Source: Saprospiraceae bacterium (lineage in GTDB: Bacteria; Bacteroidota; Bacteroidia; Chitinophagales; Saprospiraceae). Taken from it: a stretch of 64,000 nt of DNA. The number at the start of each line of letters is the position of its first letter. Positions within the stretch are counted from its first letter, which is position 1. The DNA is taken from the NCBI GenBank assembly GCA_016715985.1, contig JADJXD010000001.1, positions 3,596,001 through 3,660,000 on the forward strand, read 5' to 3'. Of the stretch, positions 9,102-17,192 are shown piece after piece. The position numbers and the translations under genes are program-made. The notes beneath the pieces were generated by a model, which was not told the origin of the DNA, made no database searches, and saw only the letters and a program-made list of their open reading frames with translations.

Positions 9102-9806
9102 CTAATAACGTGTATTTCTAAATTTTTCTAGTTCACTATGACTTTCCATTTTGAAATTAATGCTTCTGGAATTTTGATTTAAAATTTCTACTTTGTAACA
9201 ATCATTCTCCCATGGTTGTATGGCCTTAACATTAAAAATAGTATTCTCTACTAAATTTGGGATATGCCATATATACAAGTTTTTACTAAAGTTGTCTACA
9301 TTTTGTTTGAAAGTGCTGAGTACAAAATCAGCTTTCAGAATATGGTCAACAAAAATAAAATTGTATGGAAAACGCTCAAGACAAAACAGTTTAGTATAAC
9401 TGGATAAATCAAAATTTAATAAATCCAAGTAAGGATATGACTTTAATGTGCGATTGCTATCTATTGCATGTTTGTTAGCTTCATTTATAAAGTTTAAAAC
9501 AGAAGTATGTAAAAATTGAACTGAATCAAAAGTTATCAGATTTTGGTATACATAAATCAATGGCTTCTTTTGTCTGTCCCATGCATACCTGATCTTTCTG
9601 TCTTTTAAAACTAGCTGAGGAATGAAATCTATGAGTATAGTCTGAACATCAATGCTTAATTCCTCTAAAGCAATTTCATTAAATCTCTTTTGGTAATTTA
9701 TATATGCTGAATCCAAAGATGCTTTACTAATAGGCTCCGCCATCTTAATAGGTTGTCCATTTAGTATTGTTATTTGGGCAATAAAAAGGATAAAGAATAA
9801 TTTCAT
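9102..9806 (-). CDS. Secreted protein paired with metallopeptidase-like remnant (candidate immunity protein)
   Basis: 234 residues from the ATG at 9806 (a TTG at 9812 would add two). A hydrophobic signal peptide (MKLFFILFIAQITILNG) precedes an all-new mature region that I do not recognise. The start codon overlaps the stop of the upstream peptidase-like fragment in an ATGA arrangement, implying translational coupling. It occupies the position held by the small lipoproteins behind the other three large proteins, so it may be their counterpart. Base composition is AT-rich like the rest of the island. Confidence 0.7.
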   Translation of the reverse strand: MKLFFILFIAQITILNGQPIKMAEPISKASLDSAYINYQKRFNEIALEELSIDVQTILIDFIPQLVLKDRKIRYAWDRQKKPLIYVYQNLITFDSVQFLHTSVLNFINEANKHAIDSNRTLKSYPYLDLLNFDLSSYTKLFCLERFPYNFIFVDHILKADFVLSTFKQNVDNFSKNLYIWHIPNLVENTIFNVKAIQPWENDCYKVEILNQNSRSINFKMESHSELEKFRNTRY

Positions 9807-10102
9807 AAGCAATCGAACTTTAATTTATTAAAAGGTTTAATTTTTTCAGAATATCTTTGATAATGTGAAATTATCCATTGATTACGTTCATAACTTTCCG
9901 GATTATTACCTTCTTCATTCATAATCTCTGTAATATAAATATTAAATGCCATACTTGTCTCTGGGTTTACACCTGCCCCATTACCCAATCCTTGCCATAT
10001 TAGACCATAATAATCATAAGGATCTCCAACTTTGCCGTTTAAGTTCCATAAAGTCTTAGCACTTTCATCTACATACCATGCCATAAATTCATGATGATTT
10101 CT
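9803..10102 (-). pseudogene. C-terminal remnant of a metallopeptidase-like island protein
   Basis: From the ATG at 10084 it encodes 93 residues; reading further upstream in frame gives RNHHEFMAW and then the palindromic repeat at 10103, beyond which an in-frame stop appears. HHEFMA and the following ...TLWNLNGKVGDPYDYYGLIW match the C-terminal ends of the 637-residue protein (EQHQLMAQAF, SLWELNGKVGLPSDYL) and the 604-residue protein (HHEYMAGAY). The lipobox region, linker and HExxH motif are missing. The downstream partner gene is retained. Confidence 0.8.
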
Positions 10103-10173
10103 CTGCTGGTCGAAGTTTGTAACTTCGATCTATGACTCCCTTCTGCTGGTTGATGTTTGTAACTTCGATCAAT
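10103..10173. repeat. Island palindromic repeat A, two copies (10103-10134, 10143-10173)
   Basis: The first copy is a near-perfect palindrome, TCGAAGTT-TGT-AACTTCGA. It directly abuts the truncated 5' end of the peptidase-like remnant. The rest of the gap to 10298 shows no gene. Confidence 0.85.
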
Positions 10174-10298
10174 ATCTATTGAATTACTACCCACATTACA
10201 AAATTAGCAATATATTTTAATAATTCAAACTATGTATTAAGGTGGCTGAAGTTCGAAGAATTCTACCATAGGTAGTTAAAAAGAACAAAAGAGATATA

Positions 10299-10719
10299 TT
10301 AATAATTAATTTTTGGTAATTTATAAACAGTAATGCCGTCAATTTGGTATGAATTAAGTTGCAATATTTTGTCATAAGATAATGAGATTAAAATTCTTTT
10401 ATTGAAATTATCTCCCCACTCTGTTAAAAAGAGTCTATCATATTTATAACCATTACTTGTTTCTTTTAAAGTTTGGCCAAATATTTTTGTTTTGCCTCCG
10501 TCAGCTTTGTGAAATTCAACTTTATAAATTTTATTTTTTAAATCAGAAATTTCAATCTTACCGTTTACAACTTCAAAAACATGCATAGAACTATCAAAGT
10601 TAAAATTAGAATCTAATTGGACTAAAAATTTTTTGTTCGTGTGTAAAAGTTTCCAAATAGACACAACTCGAAAATAATAATAAAATTAAAAATGATATAT
10701 ACTTCTTTATTGTCCACAT
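10299..10719 (-). pseudogene. Small lipoprotein gene with apparent frameshift (island family C)
   Basis: The mature region is a 121-residue frame beginning at a GTG (10664). A lipoprotein signal peptide lies upstream in another frame: from an ATG at 10719 it reads MWTIKKYISFLILLLFSSC, with a good lipobox, then stops. A single-base shift near the A/T homopolymers at 10624-10634 would join them. The C-terminal half (GKIE..., EFHKADGGKT, final KINY) resembles the proteins at 20845-21246 and 21246-21500, so this is a small lipoprotein family. The shift could be a true mutation or a sequencing error. Function unknown. Confidence 0.6.
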
Positions 10720-10821
10720 ATGTCTTTTATAAAATTAGAATATGAATCAGCGTTAAATAATCTTTGAATATCAGTCAGGTTAAAATATTTTTAAGTGTGA
10801 TGTTTATAAGCTAAATCACCC

Positions 10822-10899
10822 CTGCTGGTCGAAGTTTGTAACTTCGATCTATATCTCTCACCCTTGACCGATGGTCGAAGTTTGCAACTTCGATCTAAT
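10822..10899. repeat. Island palindromic repeat A, two copies (10822-10852, 10870-10899)
   Basis: Both keep the GGTCGAAGTTTG core and an AACTTCGATCTA arm. The second has TTTGCAACTT in the loop, linking it to the TTTGCAA-rich repeat B. They lie between two small lipoprotein genes. Confidence 0.85.
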
Positions 10900-10977
10900 A
10901 AATTCTACATTACAAAATTACTATTTTATTTTTGTAATTCTATCTGATTCTTGGTAAGGTTTCCTTTATAATTGTGT

Positions 10978-11604
10978 TTACTTCAATTCCTTTATATAAT
11001 CTTTATCTGTTACAAGATCACACCAATCACTCCAACTATGTCTGGTTACAACAAACTTTCCTTTGATTTTCTCGATACGAAATCTATAAAACGGTGGATC
11101 ACGATCCTTTTCAATAGTAAGCCAGATTTCAAAAATATCTTTTTTCCTGATTGGTATTAACGGAGAGAAACAAAATGTACCTCTGGGCCACATTTTGGTC
11201 CCATAAACCATATCATCTTCTGTAAGTATTTGCACAGGTACTGTATATTGAGAAGTATCAGCAGACAATTTCCACTCTTTATTCAATAAATTTTGGATGC
11301 CTTTATAATCATAACTGTAGTTATAATCTATATTTTTTGGTTTTTCAAAATCTTGCTGATCAACAAAATACACATAATATTGGAAATTACTGTATAAATA
11401 GTTGCAAGATAAAGTGTCTATCGCAATTGTTTGATTTATTTTAAAAGGTGGTCCATATCCAAAATGTATTTTTGGATTTAAATTATTTAGGTAATTCAAA
11501 ACACCATTAATAACTTCTATTTGAATGTCTGATGCATGATTATTTAATTTTTTAATTGATTTACAAGAAATCAATAATAGTATTACAAAACAGAAAATTC
11601 TCAT
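10978..11604 (-). CDS. Small lipoprotein paired with metallopeptidase-like protein (candidate immunity protein)
   Basis: 208 residues from the ATG at 11604; the frame extends to a GTG at 11613. The signal peptide MRIFCFVILLLISC has a lipobox, so the protein is probably lipid-anchored. The middle contains GTFCFSPLIPIRKKDIFEIW, loosely resembling FSFAPPIIGFVKFSDIIISE in the lipoprotein at 25495-26187. The start lies 1 base after the TAA of the upstream 530-residue protein. Protection against the partner protein is inferred from gene order only. Confidence 0.72.
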   Translation of the reverse strand: MRIFCFVILLLISCKSIKKLNNHASDIQIEVINGVLNYLNNLNPKIHFGYGPPFKINQTIAIDTLSCNYLYSNFQYYVYFVDQQDFEKPKNIDYNYSYDYKGIQNLLNKEWKLSADTSQYTVPVQILTEDDMVYGTKMWPRGTFCFSPLIPIRKKDIFEIWLTIEKDRDPPFYRFRIEKIKGKFVVTRHSWSDWCDLVTDKDYIKELK

Positions 11605-11605
11605 A

Positions 11606-13198
11606 TTAATCACATTTTAATTTAAATCCAGCCTCACCGCCAATATTATTCCAGGCAGGTAAATTTAAGCTATTGTCAAAAGTAATAATTCGCTCCCCGT
11701 TTTCATTTATAATTCCTAAATATAATTGTCCTGCCCAAGGAGATTTTGCCAAATCATTGGTATTAATGATGATATTGGCCAGATATTCATAATCTGATGG
11801 ATTGCCTATTCCTCCATTCAAAGCATGTAGGGCATCCAAGATCAATTTCTTAAAATGCGTGAAAAAAATTACATGATGATTGCCGTCCACCTCTTCAACA
11901 TTGTTGTAACTTTTGACTAAGTCCAACCAATATTTTGGATTGGAAATAGTATTATCAGGTTCATGTGGATCATCAATAAAAAAATCATCAGGTAATTTAC
12001 CTGGGAATCTTTCTCTTAAAAGTGTTGCCATATATCCATGTAATAATTCATGTATAAACCTTGATGCTACTTCCGCATCGGTCAATGCTGTACCATCCTG
12101 ATCTTTGCCATTACCGTTGCAATAATCTTTGGGGATCATAATAGTTCCTACTCTGTAATTAGGCATAGAAATGTAGATTCTGTCTCCATCATAGACTTCA
12201 AATTTCTGAGTATAATTTTTTGATTTTTTTATGGAGTTAGTCATGTTACATAAAAAATTGTCATCTCCTTGCATTAATCTTTTTAATATTTTATCAAAAC
12301 AAGGACAATCCTTTTCGAAATTGGCTGGAATTTCAATGTTGTCCCCACCCTCCAGCTCCTCATAAAACGCATCTTCCAGTGATTGTGGTGTGAGTCCGAC
12401 ACCATCATTGTCACAACCAAAACATAATCCTTTGGCCAATTCTTTTACATCGATGTTGATTTTATTTCCACCACAAGGATCAATGATATTCATTTCTTCC
12501 AGTTCTTTTATTTTAGCAGCTATATCCGGAGCACTCAGACAAGCGTGTGATTGTAATTCAAACTGATTATCATTACCGTTACCTTCAAGAATAAAAGATT
12601 GCCCAAGGTTTGTTTGGGGCAGTAATACTCCTGTACCATTTAAAAGATTTATACACTTTTCTGAGTTTCTATCTGATGTATTGCCGGAAGTAAAACAATC
12701 TATTTCTGAAATAATTTCCATACATTCATCGTCTTCCTGAAACTGATTCCAATCACCTCCTCCATCTTCAAAGAGTGGCAGACAGATTATACCATTGCAT
12801 GGAGGAAACCAAATAGGGACTGTCCCGGGTGGGCAGTTCCCGCTATTATTTAGATATTGATCACAAGGAGATGTTTCACTGCCATTGTCATTTCCAATAC
12901 CATTTCCATTGTTGTTTCCATTGTCACTTGTATTTCCATCATCGGTTCCTTCATTGTTTCCCGAGTCACCTGAATGTGGCGAGGTACCGGAGCTTCCACC
13001 TCCGCCGTTTCCTGTATTGCTCGAAACACTGACATACTCTTTCCAGCAATCACAGTCAATGTCTCCATTACGGAGAGATGATGCAAATTTTGTGCTGAAT
13101 TTATATTGCGCAATCGTCCCTTCGAAATTATTAAATCCAATTAACCCCTGAATACCAAAAGGGTTTGTTTTATCTTTTCGGCATACAACTTTCTCCAT
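11606..13198 (-). CDS. Metallopeptidase-like island protein, N-terminally truncated (HELLH type)
   Basis: 530 residues. The first 16 (MEKVVCRKDKTNPFGI) do not match the paralogues and come from repeat-B-like DNA; from QGLIGFN onward it is nearly identical to the middle of the 604-residue paralogue. After a Gly/Ser/Asn linker and a CPPGTVPIWFPPC segment comes a conserved block ending GLTPQSLEDAFYEELEG, then a unique C-terminus with HELLH (His383, Glu384, His387) and a second motif NHHVIFF (His441/442). HExxH is the zinc-binding signature of zincin peptidases. The lipobox of the paralogues is missing, so export is doubtful and this may be a decaying copy. Confidence 0.75.
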   Translation of the reverse strand: MEKVVCRKDKTNPFGIQGLIGFNNFEGTIAQYKFSTKFASSLRNGDIDCDCWKEYVSVSSNTGNGGGGSSGTSPHSGDSGNNEGTDDGNTSDNGNNNGNGIGNDNGSETSPCDQYLNNSGNCPPGTVPIWFPPCNGIICLPLFEDGGGDWNQFQEDDECMEIISEIDCFTSGNTSDRNSEKCINLLNGTGVLLPQTNLGQSFILEGNGNDNQFELQSHACLSAPDIAAKIKELEEMNIIDPCGGNKINIDVKELAKGLCFGCDNDGVGLTPQSLEDAFYEELEGGDNIEIPANFEKDCPCFDKILKRLMQGDDNFLCNMTNSIKKSKNYTQKFEVYDGDRIYISMPNYRVGTIMIPKDYCNGNGKDQDGTALTDAEVASRFIHELLHGYMATLLRERFPGKLPDDFFIDDPHEPDNTISNPKYWLDLVKSYNNVEEVDGNHHVIFFTHFKKLILDALHALNGGIGNPSDYEYLANIIINTNDLAKSPWAGQLYLGIINENGERIITFDNSLNLPAWNNIGGEAGFKLKCD

Positions 13199-13222
13199 GC
13201 AGGTTGCAAATTAATTTGCAAC
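13150..13222. repeat. Repeat B fragment at a truncated gene 5' end
   Basis: It contains the perfect 20-bp palindrome GTTGCAAATTAATTTGCAAC at 13203-13222. The stretch GTTTGTTTTAT...CAACTTTCT at 13160-13195 matches 26601-26633. The repeat supplies the in-frame stop before the 530-residue ORF and encodes its first residues. Confidence 0.7.
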
Positions 13223-13310
13223 ACTATTGGGGACTGTCACATCTGATATCAAGCAGAGACTTTGATCATCGGATAATTGTCTTGGAATCTTTATCATTTT
13301 TTTTCATTCC

Positions 13311-13341
13311 CTGCTGGTCGAAGTTTGCAACATTGATCTAT
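13311..13341. repeat. Island palindromic repeat A, one copy
   Basis: CTGCTGGTCGAAGTTTGCAA followed by CATTGATCTAT. It lies in a 318-bp gap (13199-13516) between two cassettes that has no other recognisable feature besides repeat B. Confidence 0.8.
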
Positions 13342-13516
13342 AAATATCAGAATCTGAAATGTTTTTTACTTACAATTTTGATTCGTTTTTGACCACATTC
13401 TTAAATACAAAATTACTCATAATACTTTGAATCGAAGTTAAATTTCTCTTGCTTTTTTACTTGCAGAGACATTGATTAGACAATTATTATTAAAGTGGTT
13501 TTTATTATGGACTCAC

Positions 13517-14107
13517 TCAAAATCTGGGTTTTAAGTTGTATAATGGAAAAATATTTTTTAAATTTTTTCCTGATAAAGAGTTCTGATTTGGTGAATAATT
13601 TATTATCCTGATTTCACTTGTAGAAAATTTGTCCATTTTAAACATGAAAGCACCGGAATATGAAGAATTTGTATGGTTTTCTACTACTATATGAATCAAA
13701 AAATGGTTTTCATACTCATATAGATTACTTATTATAAGGCTGAAACATTCGTCTTCTTTAGGTGGTTGCATTCTCATATCAGTTATATTGCTGTGCATCA
13801 TTTCATATTTTACAGGAATAATTATTACATTTTTATTACCACCAATATCAAAATTATTACAATCATAAAAATTCCATGCCTTTATAGCTTTTGGTTTTCC
13901 AAAATCCCAAGTGTGTAAATAACTTACATTAATTGTATCTACAACAATATTTATTTTCTTTGCACAAGGAAGCTCATCAATTATTTTGATAGACTTTAAG
14001 ATTTCTGATATCAGCATACAATCACTTATGTTATTAAACGGAACAGTACTTCTATGACATCCTTGCATTTGAAATAACATAACAAATATAATCAGATAAT
14101 TATTCAT
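13517..14107 (-). CDS. Small lipoprotein paired with 637-residue metallopeptidase-like protein
   Basis: 196 residues from the ATG at 14107. The frame runs back to a TTG at 14254, but that would overlap the upstream gene by over 140 bp, and the 14107 start gives a clear lipoprotein signal (MNNYLIIFVMLFQMQGC). It begins 4 bases after the stop of the large gene, so the two are almost certainly co-translated. The mature part is not recognised; it contains VIIIPVKYEMMH and an acidic segment PPKEDECFSLII. It has the position of an immunity or inhibitor gene. Confidence 0.72.
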   Translation of the reverse strand: MNNYLIIFVMLFQMQGCHRSTVPFNNISDCMLISEILKSIKIIDELPCAKKINIVVDTINVSYLHTWDFGKPKAIKAWNFYDCNNFDIGGNKNVIIIPVKYEMMHSNITDMRMQPPKEDECFSLIISNLYEYENHFLIHIVVENHTNSSYSGAFMFKMDKFSTSEIRIINYSPNQNSLSGKNLKNIFPLYNLKPRF

Positions 14108-14111
14108 GTTC

Positions 14112-16025
14112 TTAATTGCATCCGTTAAAACTGAGAATTCCTTTACCTTGCACATTTGTCTCAAAGTCATTTTTAAGTTGATCAAAATTTGGGATAAAAT
14201 CATATTTGTGTCTATCTTCTGGCGGGTATGCATTTTGCAATCCTTCCCATGCAATCATCAAGTAATCAGAAGGTAATCCTACCTTACCATTTAGCTCCCA
14301 TAGCGAATGAGCAATATCATTTGTAAACGCTTGTGCCATAAGCTGATGTTGTTCATTATCTACTGGTTGTATATTTGGATAATGTGTTTGAATAAATAAA
14401 TTCCATGCTGCATCATAAGACATGGTCTTAAGATTTGAATGATATCCTTTATTATATAAATGTTCATAAATTCTTGCATGAACAAATTCATGAAGAAGAG
14501 CTCCTGCAACCTGAATTGGATCCAAATTAATAGAATTGCCACACAAATCCATATTTATTTCAATTCTTGAATTATATAATAACAATTGATTACCTACGCC
14601 TAAATTACTTGTATTTGGTAATGTAATAGCTCTTTTATTTTCACCTAATGAAACACTGCTCACTCCAATCTCAGCCTGCAAAGGTCCCTCAAGGAAATCA
14701 CCCAATATATCATTGATACATTCATTTTCGTTTGTACCACTTGTGAATATTTTTATCTTCATCTGTTTCCAAATCGAATATACACATCTACACAAGTTGT
14801 CGCTAATTTGACTATCATCAACATAATCCATCCCCTCCAGCTCCTCATAAAACGCATCTTCCAGTGATTGTGGTGTGAGTCCGACACCATCTTTACCGCA
14901 ACCAAAGCATAAACCCATAGCCAGATTTTCTACATTTACATTGATGTTGTCACCTGAACATGCATCGATGATCGCCAGACTTTTTAGTTCATGGATTTTG
15001 GCTTCGATGGTATGATTGATACAGCTGCTGAGTTGTGACACAAATGGATTGAGCGTTTCAGCGTAGACATTTATTCTGTTGTCATTATTTCCTAACATTC
15101 CGATACCTTGTATCAGGTTAATACATTTTTCATCATCCCGTGTACCTAAATTGATATTATCCAGGGTTTCCATTTCTCCGTCCGGTTCACGAGGGCCATT
15201 TGTGGCTCCAGCAAATCCAAAACCTGTATAGAGACAATAAAACCCAAAAGGCGGAATCCAGACAGGAACATAGCCTATTGGACATCCTGCGAAATTACTG
15301 ATATTAATAATACCTTTATTTGTATTGCCTGTTGAAGTACCTGTTGTGCTAGTTCCTGATGTTCCTGAAGTTCCAGTTGAGCTACTGATATTTGGGAATC
15401 CGGTATTGAAACCACCAAAGGTCAGGCTTCCTATTGTTATTCCATCAGATGATCCCCCACCATTACCGGAAGTACCCCCATTTAATCCGTTTAAGCTAAC
15501 CCAAGTTTTAAAACAATCACAGTCAATCTCTCCATTACGCAAACCTGATGCAAACTTTGAAGAAAATCTGTATTGACCGAAAGTGCCTTGAAACTGATCA
15601 AAATTTGCTTGACCTGCATTATATTTTGTTACCCACTCCGGCGTGCCATGATATTCTATAACAGAAGGTTGATACATTACGCCATTTTCTTCTTTAAATA
15701 CCAGATTGTAAATTTTGCCGGGTTCATTGTGGATAATATTCATAGTGTAGGTACTGTATTCGGGTGTAAATTCCACTTTCAGAATTCTGGTCGTGTCGAC
15801 ATTGTCAATGGTAAATCCTGCATTTCTATTGCCTTTTTCACTTGCCAGTTTTTTAATAAATTTTTCAATGGGTCTTACACTACTGATTTTGATTATTTTG
15901 CCGGGGTTAATTATCTTATTTTGTCCTGAATAAAATTCATCAGAAACTATGTCCTTCTGACACCCACTCAAAAAAAGTAATAATCCGCTCATAAGCAGTA
16001 GTGCATAAAGTTTTAATCTTTGCAT
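14112..16025 (-). CDS. Metallopeptidase-like lipoprotein, 637 residues (HEFVH type)
   Basis: The signal peptide ends at a lipobox (LLFLSGC, Cys22), followed by QKD, resembling the acidic export signals of surface lipoproteins in Bacteroidota. Residues 1-120 are identical to those of the paralogue at 17171-18985. Then come a Gly/Ser/Thr-rich linker (GTSGTSGTSTTGTS), a CPIGYVPVWIPPFGFYC segment, the conserved GLTPQSLEDAFYEELEG block, and a unique C-terminus with HEFVH (His512, Glu513, His516) and EQHQLMA (His560), a plausible zincin site with third ligand. Known: HExxH marks zinc peptidases. Inferred: a secreted protease or effector neutralised by the lipoprotein encoded directly downstream. 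Target unknown. Confidence 0.78.
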   Translation of the reverse strand: MQRLKLYALLLMSGLLLFLSGCQKDIVSDEFYSGQNKIINPGKIIKISSVRPIEKFIKKLASEKGNRNAGFTIDNVDTTRILKVEFTPEYSTYTMNIIHNEPGKIYNLVFKEENGVMYQPSVIEYHGTPEWVTKYNAGQANFDQFQGTFGQYRFSSKFASGLRNGEIDCDCFKTWVSLNGLNGGTSGNGGGSSDGITIGSLTFGGFNTGFPNISSSTGTSGTSGTSTTGTSTGNTNKGIINISNFAGCPIGYVPVWIPPFGFYCLYTGFGFAGATNGPREPDGEMETLDNINLGTRDDEKCINLIQGIGMLGNNDNRINVYAETLNPFVSQLSSCINHTIEAKIHELKSLAIIDACSGDNINVNVENLAMGLCFGCGKDGVGLTPQSLEDAFYEELEGMDYVDDSQISDNLCRCVYSIWKQMKIKIFTSGTNENECINDILGDFLEGPLQAEIGVSSVSLGENKRAITLPNTSNLGVGNQLLLYNSRIEINMDLCGNSINLDPIQVAGALLHEFVHARIYEHLYNKGYHSNLKTMSYDAAWNLFIQTHYPNIQPVDNEQHQLMAQAFTNDIAHSLWELNGKVGLPSDYLMIAWEGLQNAYPPEDRHKYDFIPNFDQLKNDFETNVQGKGILSFNGCN

Positions 16026-16088
16026 GGTAAAATTAGTTTAAGTTTTGAAATTTTCATAGAAAATGTAGTCTGTTTCAACATTTTCTAT

Positions 16089-16247
16089 GAGTATGTTTAA
16101 ATTTTCATGTTTAGGCGAAAGTGTTAAAATTTAATTTTAGACAAGGCATATTTTGCAGTCGTAGCCGGTAGCTACGGCGAAAAATATAACGCTGGATAAA
16201 ATAAAATTTTCCACTTGAAGGCAAATAATGGAATTTTAAACATACTC
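16089..16247. mobile_element. MITE-like element with terminal inverted repeats
   Basis: 159 bp bounded by GAGTATGTTTAAA... and its near-complement ...TTTAAACATACTC. The inside can fold further and includes the palindromic GTAGCCGGTAGCTAC. The paralogous upstream region at about 19040 has the same flanks joined without it, so that copy acts as an empty site. No coding capacity. Confidence 0.7.
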
Positions 16248-16257
16248 TTAACAGGGC

Positions 16258-16318
16258 AAAGATTGTTTTTTTTTTTTTCACTTCTGCAATACCTTATTTG
16301 GTGTATTTTTTAAGTGGA
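16258..16318. repeat. Duplicated upstream region of the metallopeptidase-like genes, copy 1
   Basis: The AACAAAGATTG-type stretch, T-run and CTTCTGCAATACCTTATTTG recur almost unchanged at 19052-19113. The immediately upstream leader (16022-16085) also matches 18982-19045. The two large genes were therefore duplicated together with their 5' regions. Confidence 0.75.
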
Positions 16319-16430
16319 TATTATTGTATTTGCATAGTGAGTTAATGGTCAATAGATTATGACTTTTGTTTTTTTCTGATTTTGGAAGTATTATTAAAAT
16401 TCCGTGAATTTCTCTCTTGATGAAGTGAAA

Positions 16431-16541
16431 TGCAGGTCGCAAATAAATTTGCAACGCCAGTAGGCTTCCCGGCTTCGTTGATAATGGTGTGCCAAATTCA
16501 TTTGGAACTTATAGATGTGGGGTGCAAATGAATTTGCAACT
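16431..16541. repeat. Repeat B, full copy
   Basis: It contains several short inverted repeats: GGTCGCAAATAAATTTGCAA, CCAAATTCATTTGG and TGCAAATGAATTTGCA, joined by GCTTCCCGG-TTCGTTGATAA. It ends exactly at the stop codon of the lipoprotein gene at 16542. A closely related copy lies at 26462-26580. Confidence 0.8.
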
Positions 16542-17192
16542 TCAAAGGCTGTTACACTCAAAAACAGAACGTAATACAACAGGAATAACATTACCTTCAT
16601 ATTTCTTAATTTCTTTTCCTTTTGAATATACTGTTAAAATAATCGGATTTTCATTTGTACTCTCCGAATAATAAACACCATAATCAAGAAAACACATAAA
16701 ATATGCTTCTTCATGGATGGTGAATGGATGATTGTTAGCTCTAAAACCAGCTATTTCATTCCGATTTAATAATTTATCTTTTGTCTTATCATAAAAATCG
16801 TATTTTATTTGAATTGAATCCCAGTTAAATTGACGAATTTTCTTGTTAATAGAATAATATTCATTTTGTGATAAATGTATATTTTGGTTAGCACAACTGT
16901 CTCTACTTTGAATTATAATTCCTGAATAATTTATTTTTGAAAGATTTAAACAAACTTCATAGTTACGTCTATTTATATCGTAGCAGCCAATTTTTGAACT
17001 TTCATTCATACAGTATGAATAGTCTTTTTTTGAAAAAAATGCAGGAAAAACAGACCTTTTACTATATAATATTGCTGTATCTTTTGTAAAATATAATATT
17101 GATTTATTATCATTTACTAAAATGGTGTCAGTGTTATTTGAAATACAACCTGAAAATAAAAGGAACATACTTATAAACACGATTTTTTGCAT
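16542..17192 (-). CDS. Small lipoprotein paired with 604-residue metallopeptidase-like protein
   Basis: 216 residues. The signal peptide MQKIVFISMFLLFSGC ends in a lipobox. The mature part is Cys- and Tyr-rich and not recognised. It overlaps the 3' end of the large gene by 22 bp in another frame, a strong sign of coupled translation. Its sequence differs from the other partner lipoproteins, just as the C-termini of the large proteins differ, which is the pattern expected for specific effector/immunity pairs. Confidence 0.72.
   Translation of the reverse strand: MQKIVFISMFLLFSGCISNNTDTILVNDNKSILYFTKDTAILYSKRSVFPAFFSKKDYSYCMNESSKIGCYDINRRNYEVCLNLSKINYSGIIIQSRDSCANQNIHLSQNEYYSINKKIRQFNWDSIQIKYDFYDKTKDKLLNRNEIAGFRANNHPFTIHEEAYFMCFLDYGVYYSESTNENPIILTVYSKGKEIKKYEGNVIPVVLRSVFECNSL

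Noticed and set aside
12829..13151. Plus-strand ORFs rich in His, Cys or Pro/Ser opposite the linker of the 530-residue protein
   Set aside because: They are antisense to the Gly/Ser/Asn-rich linker; the odd composition is a by-product of the repeat codons.
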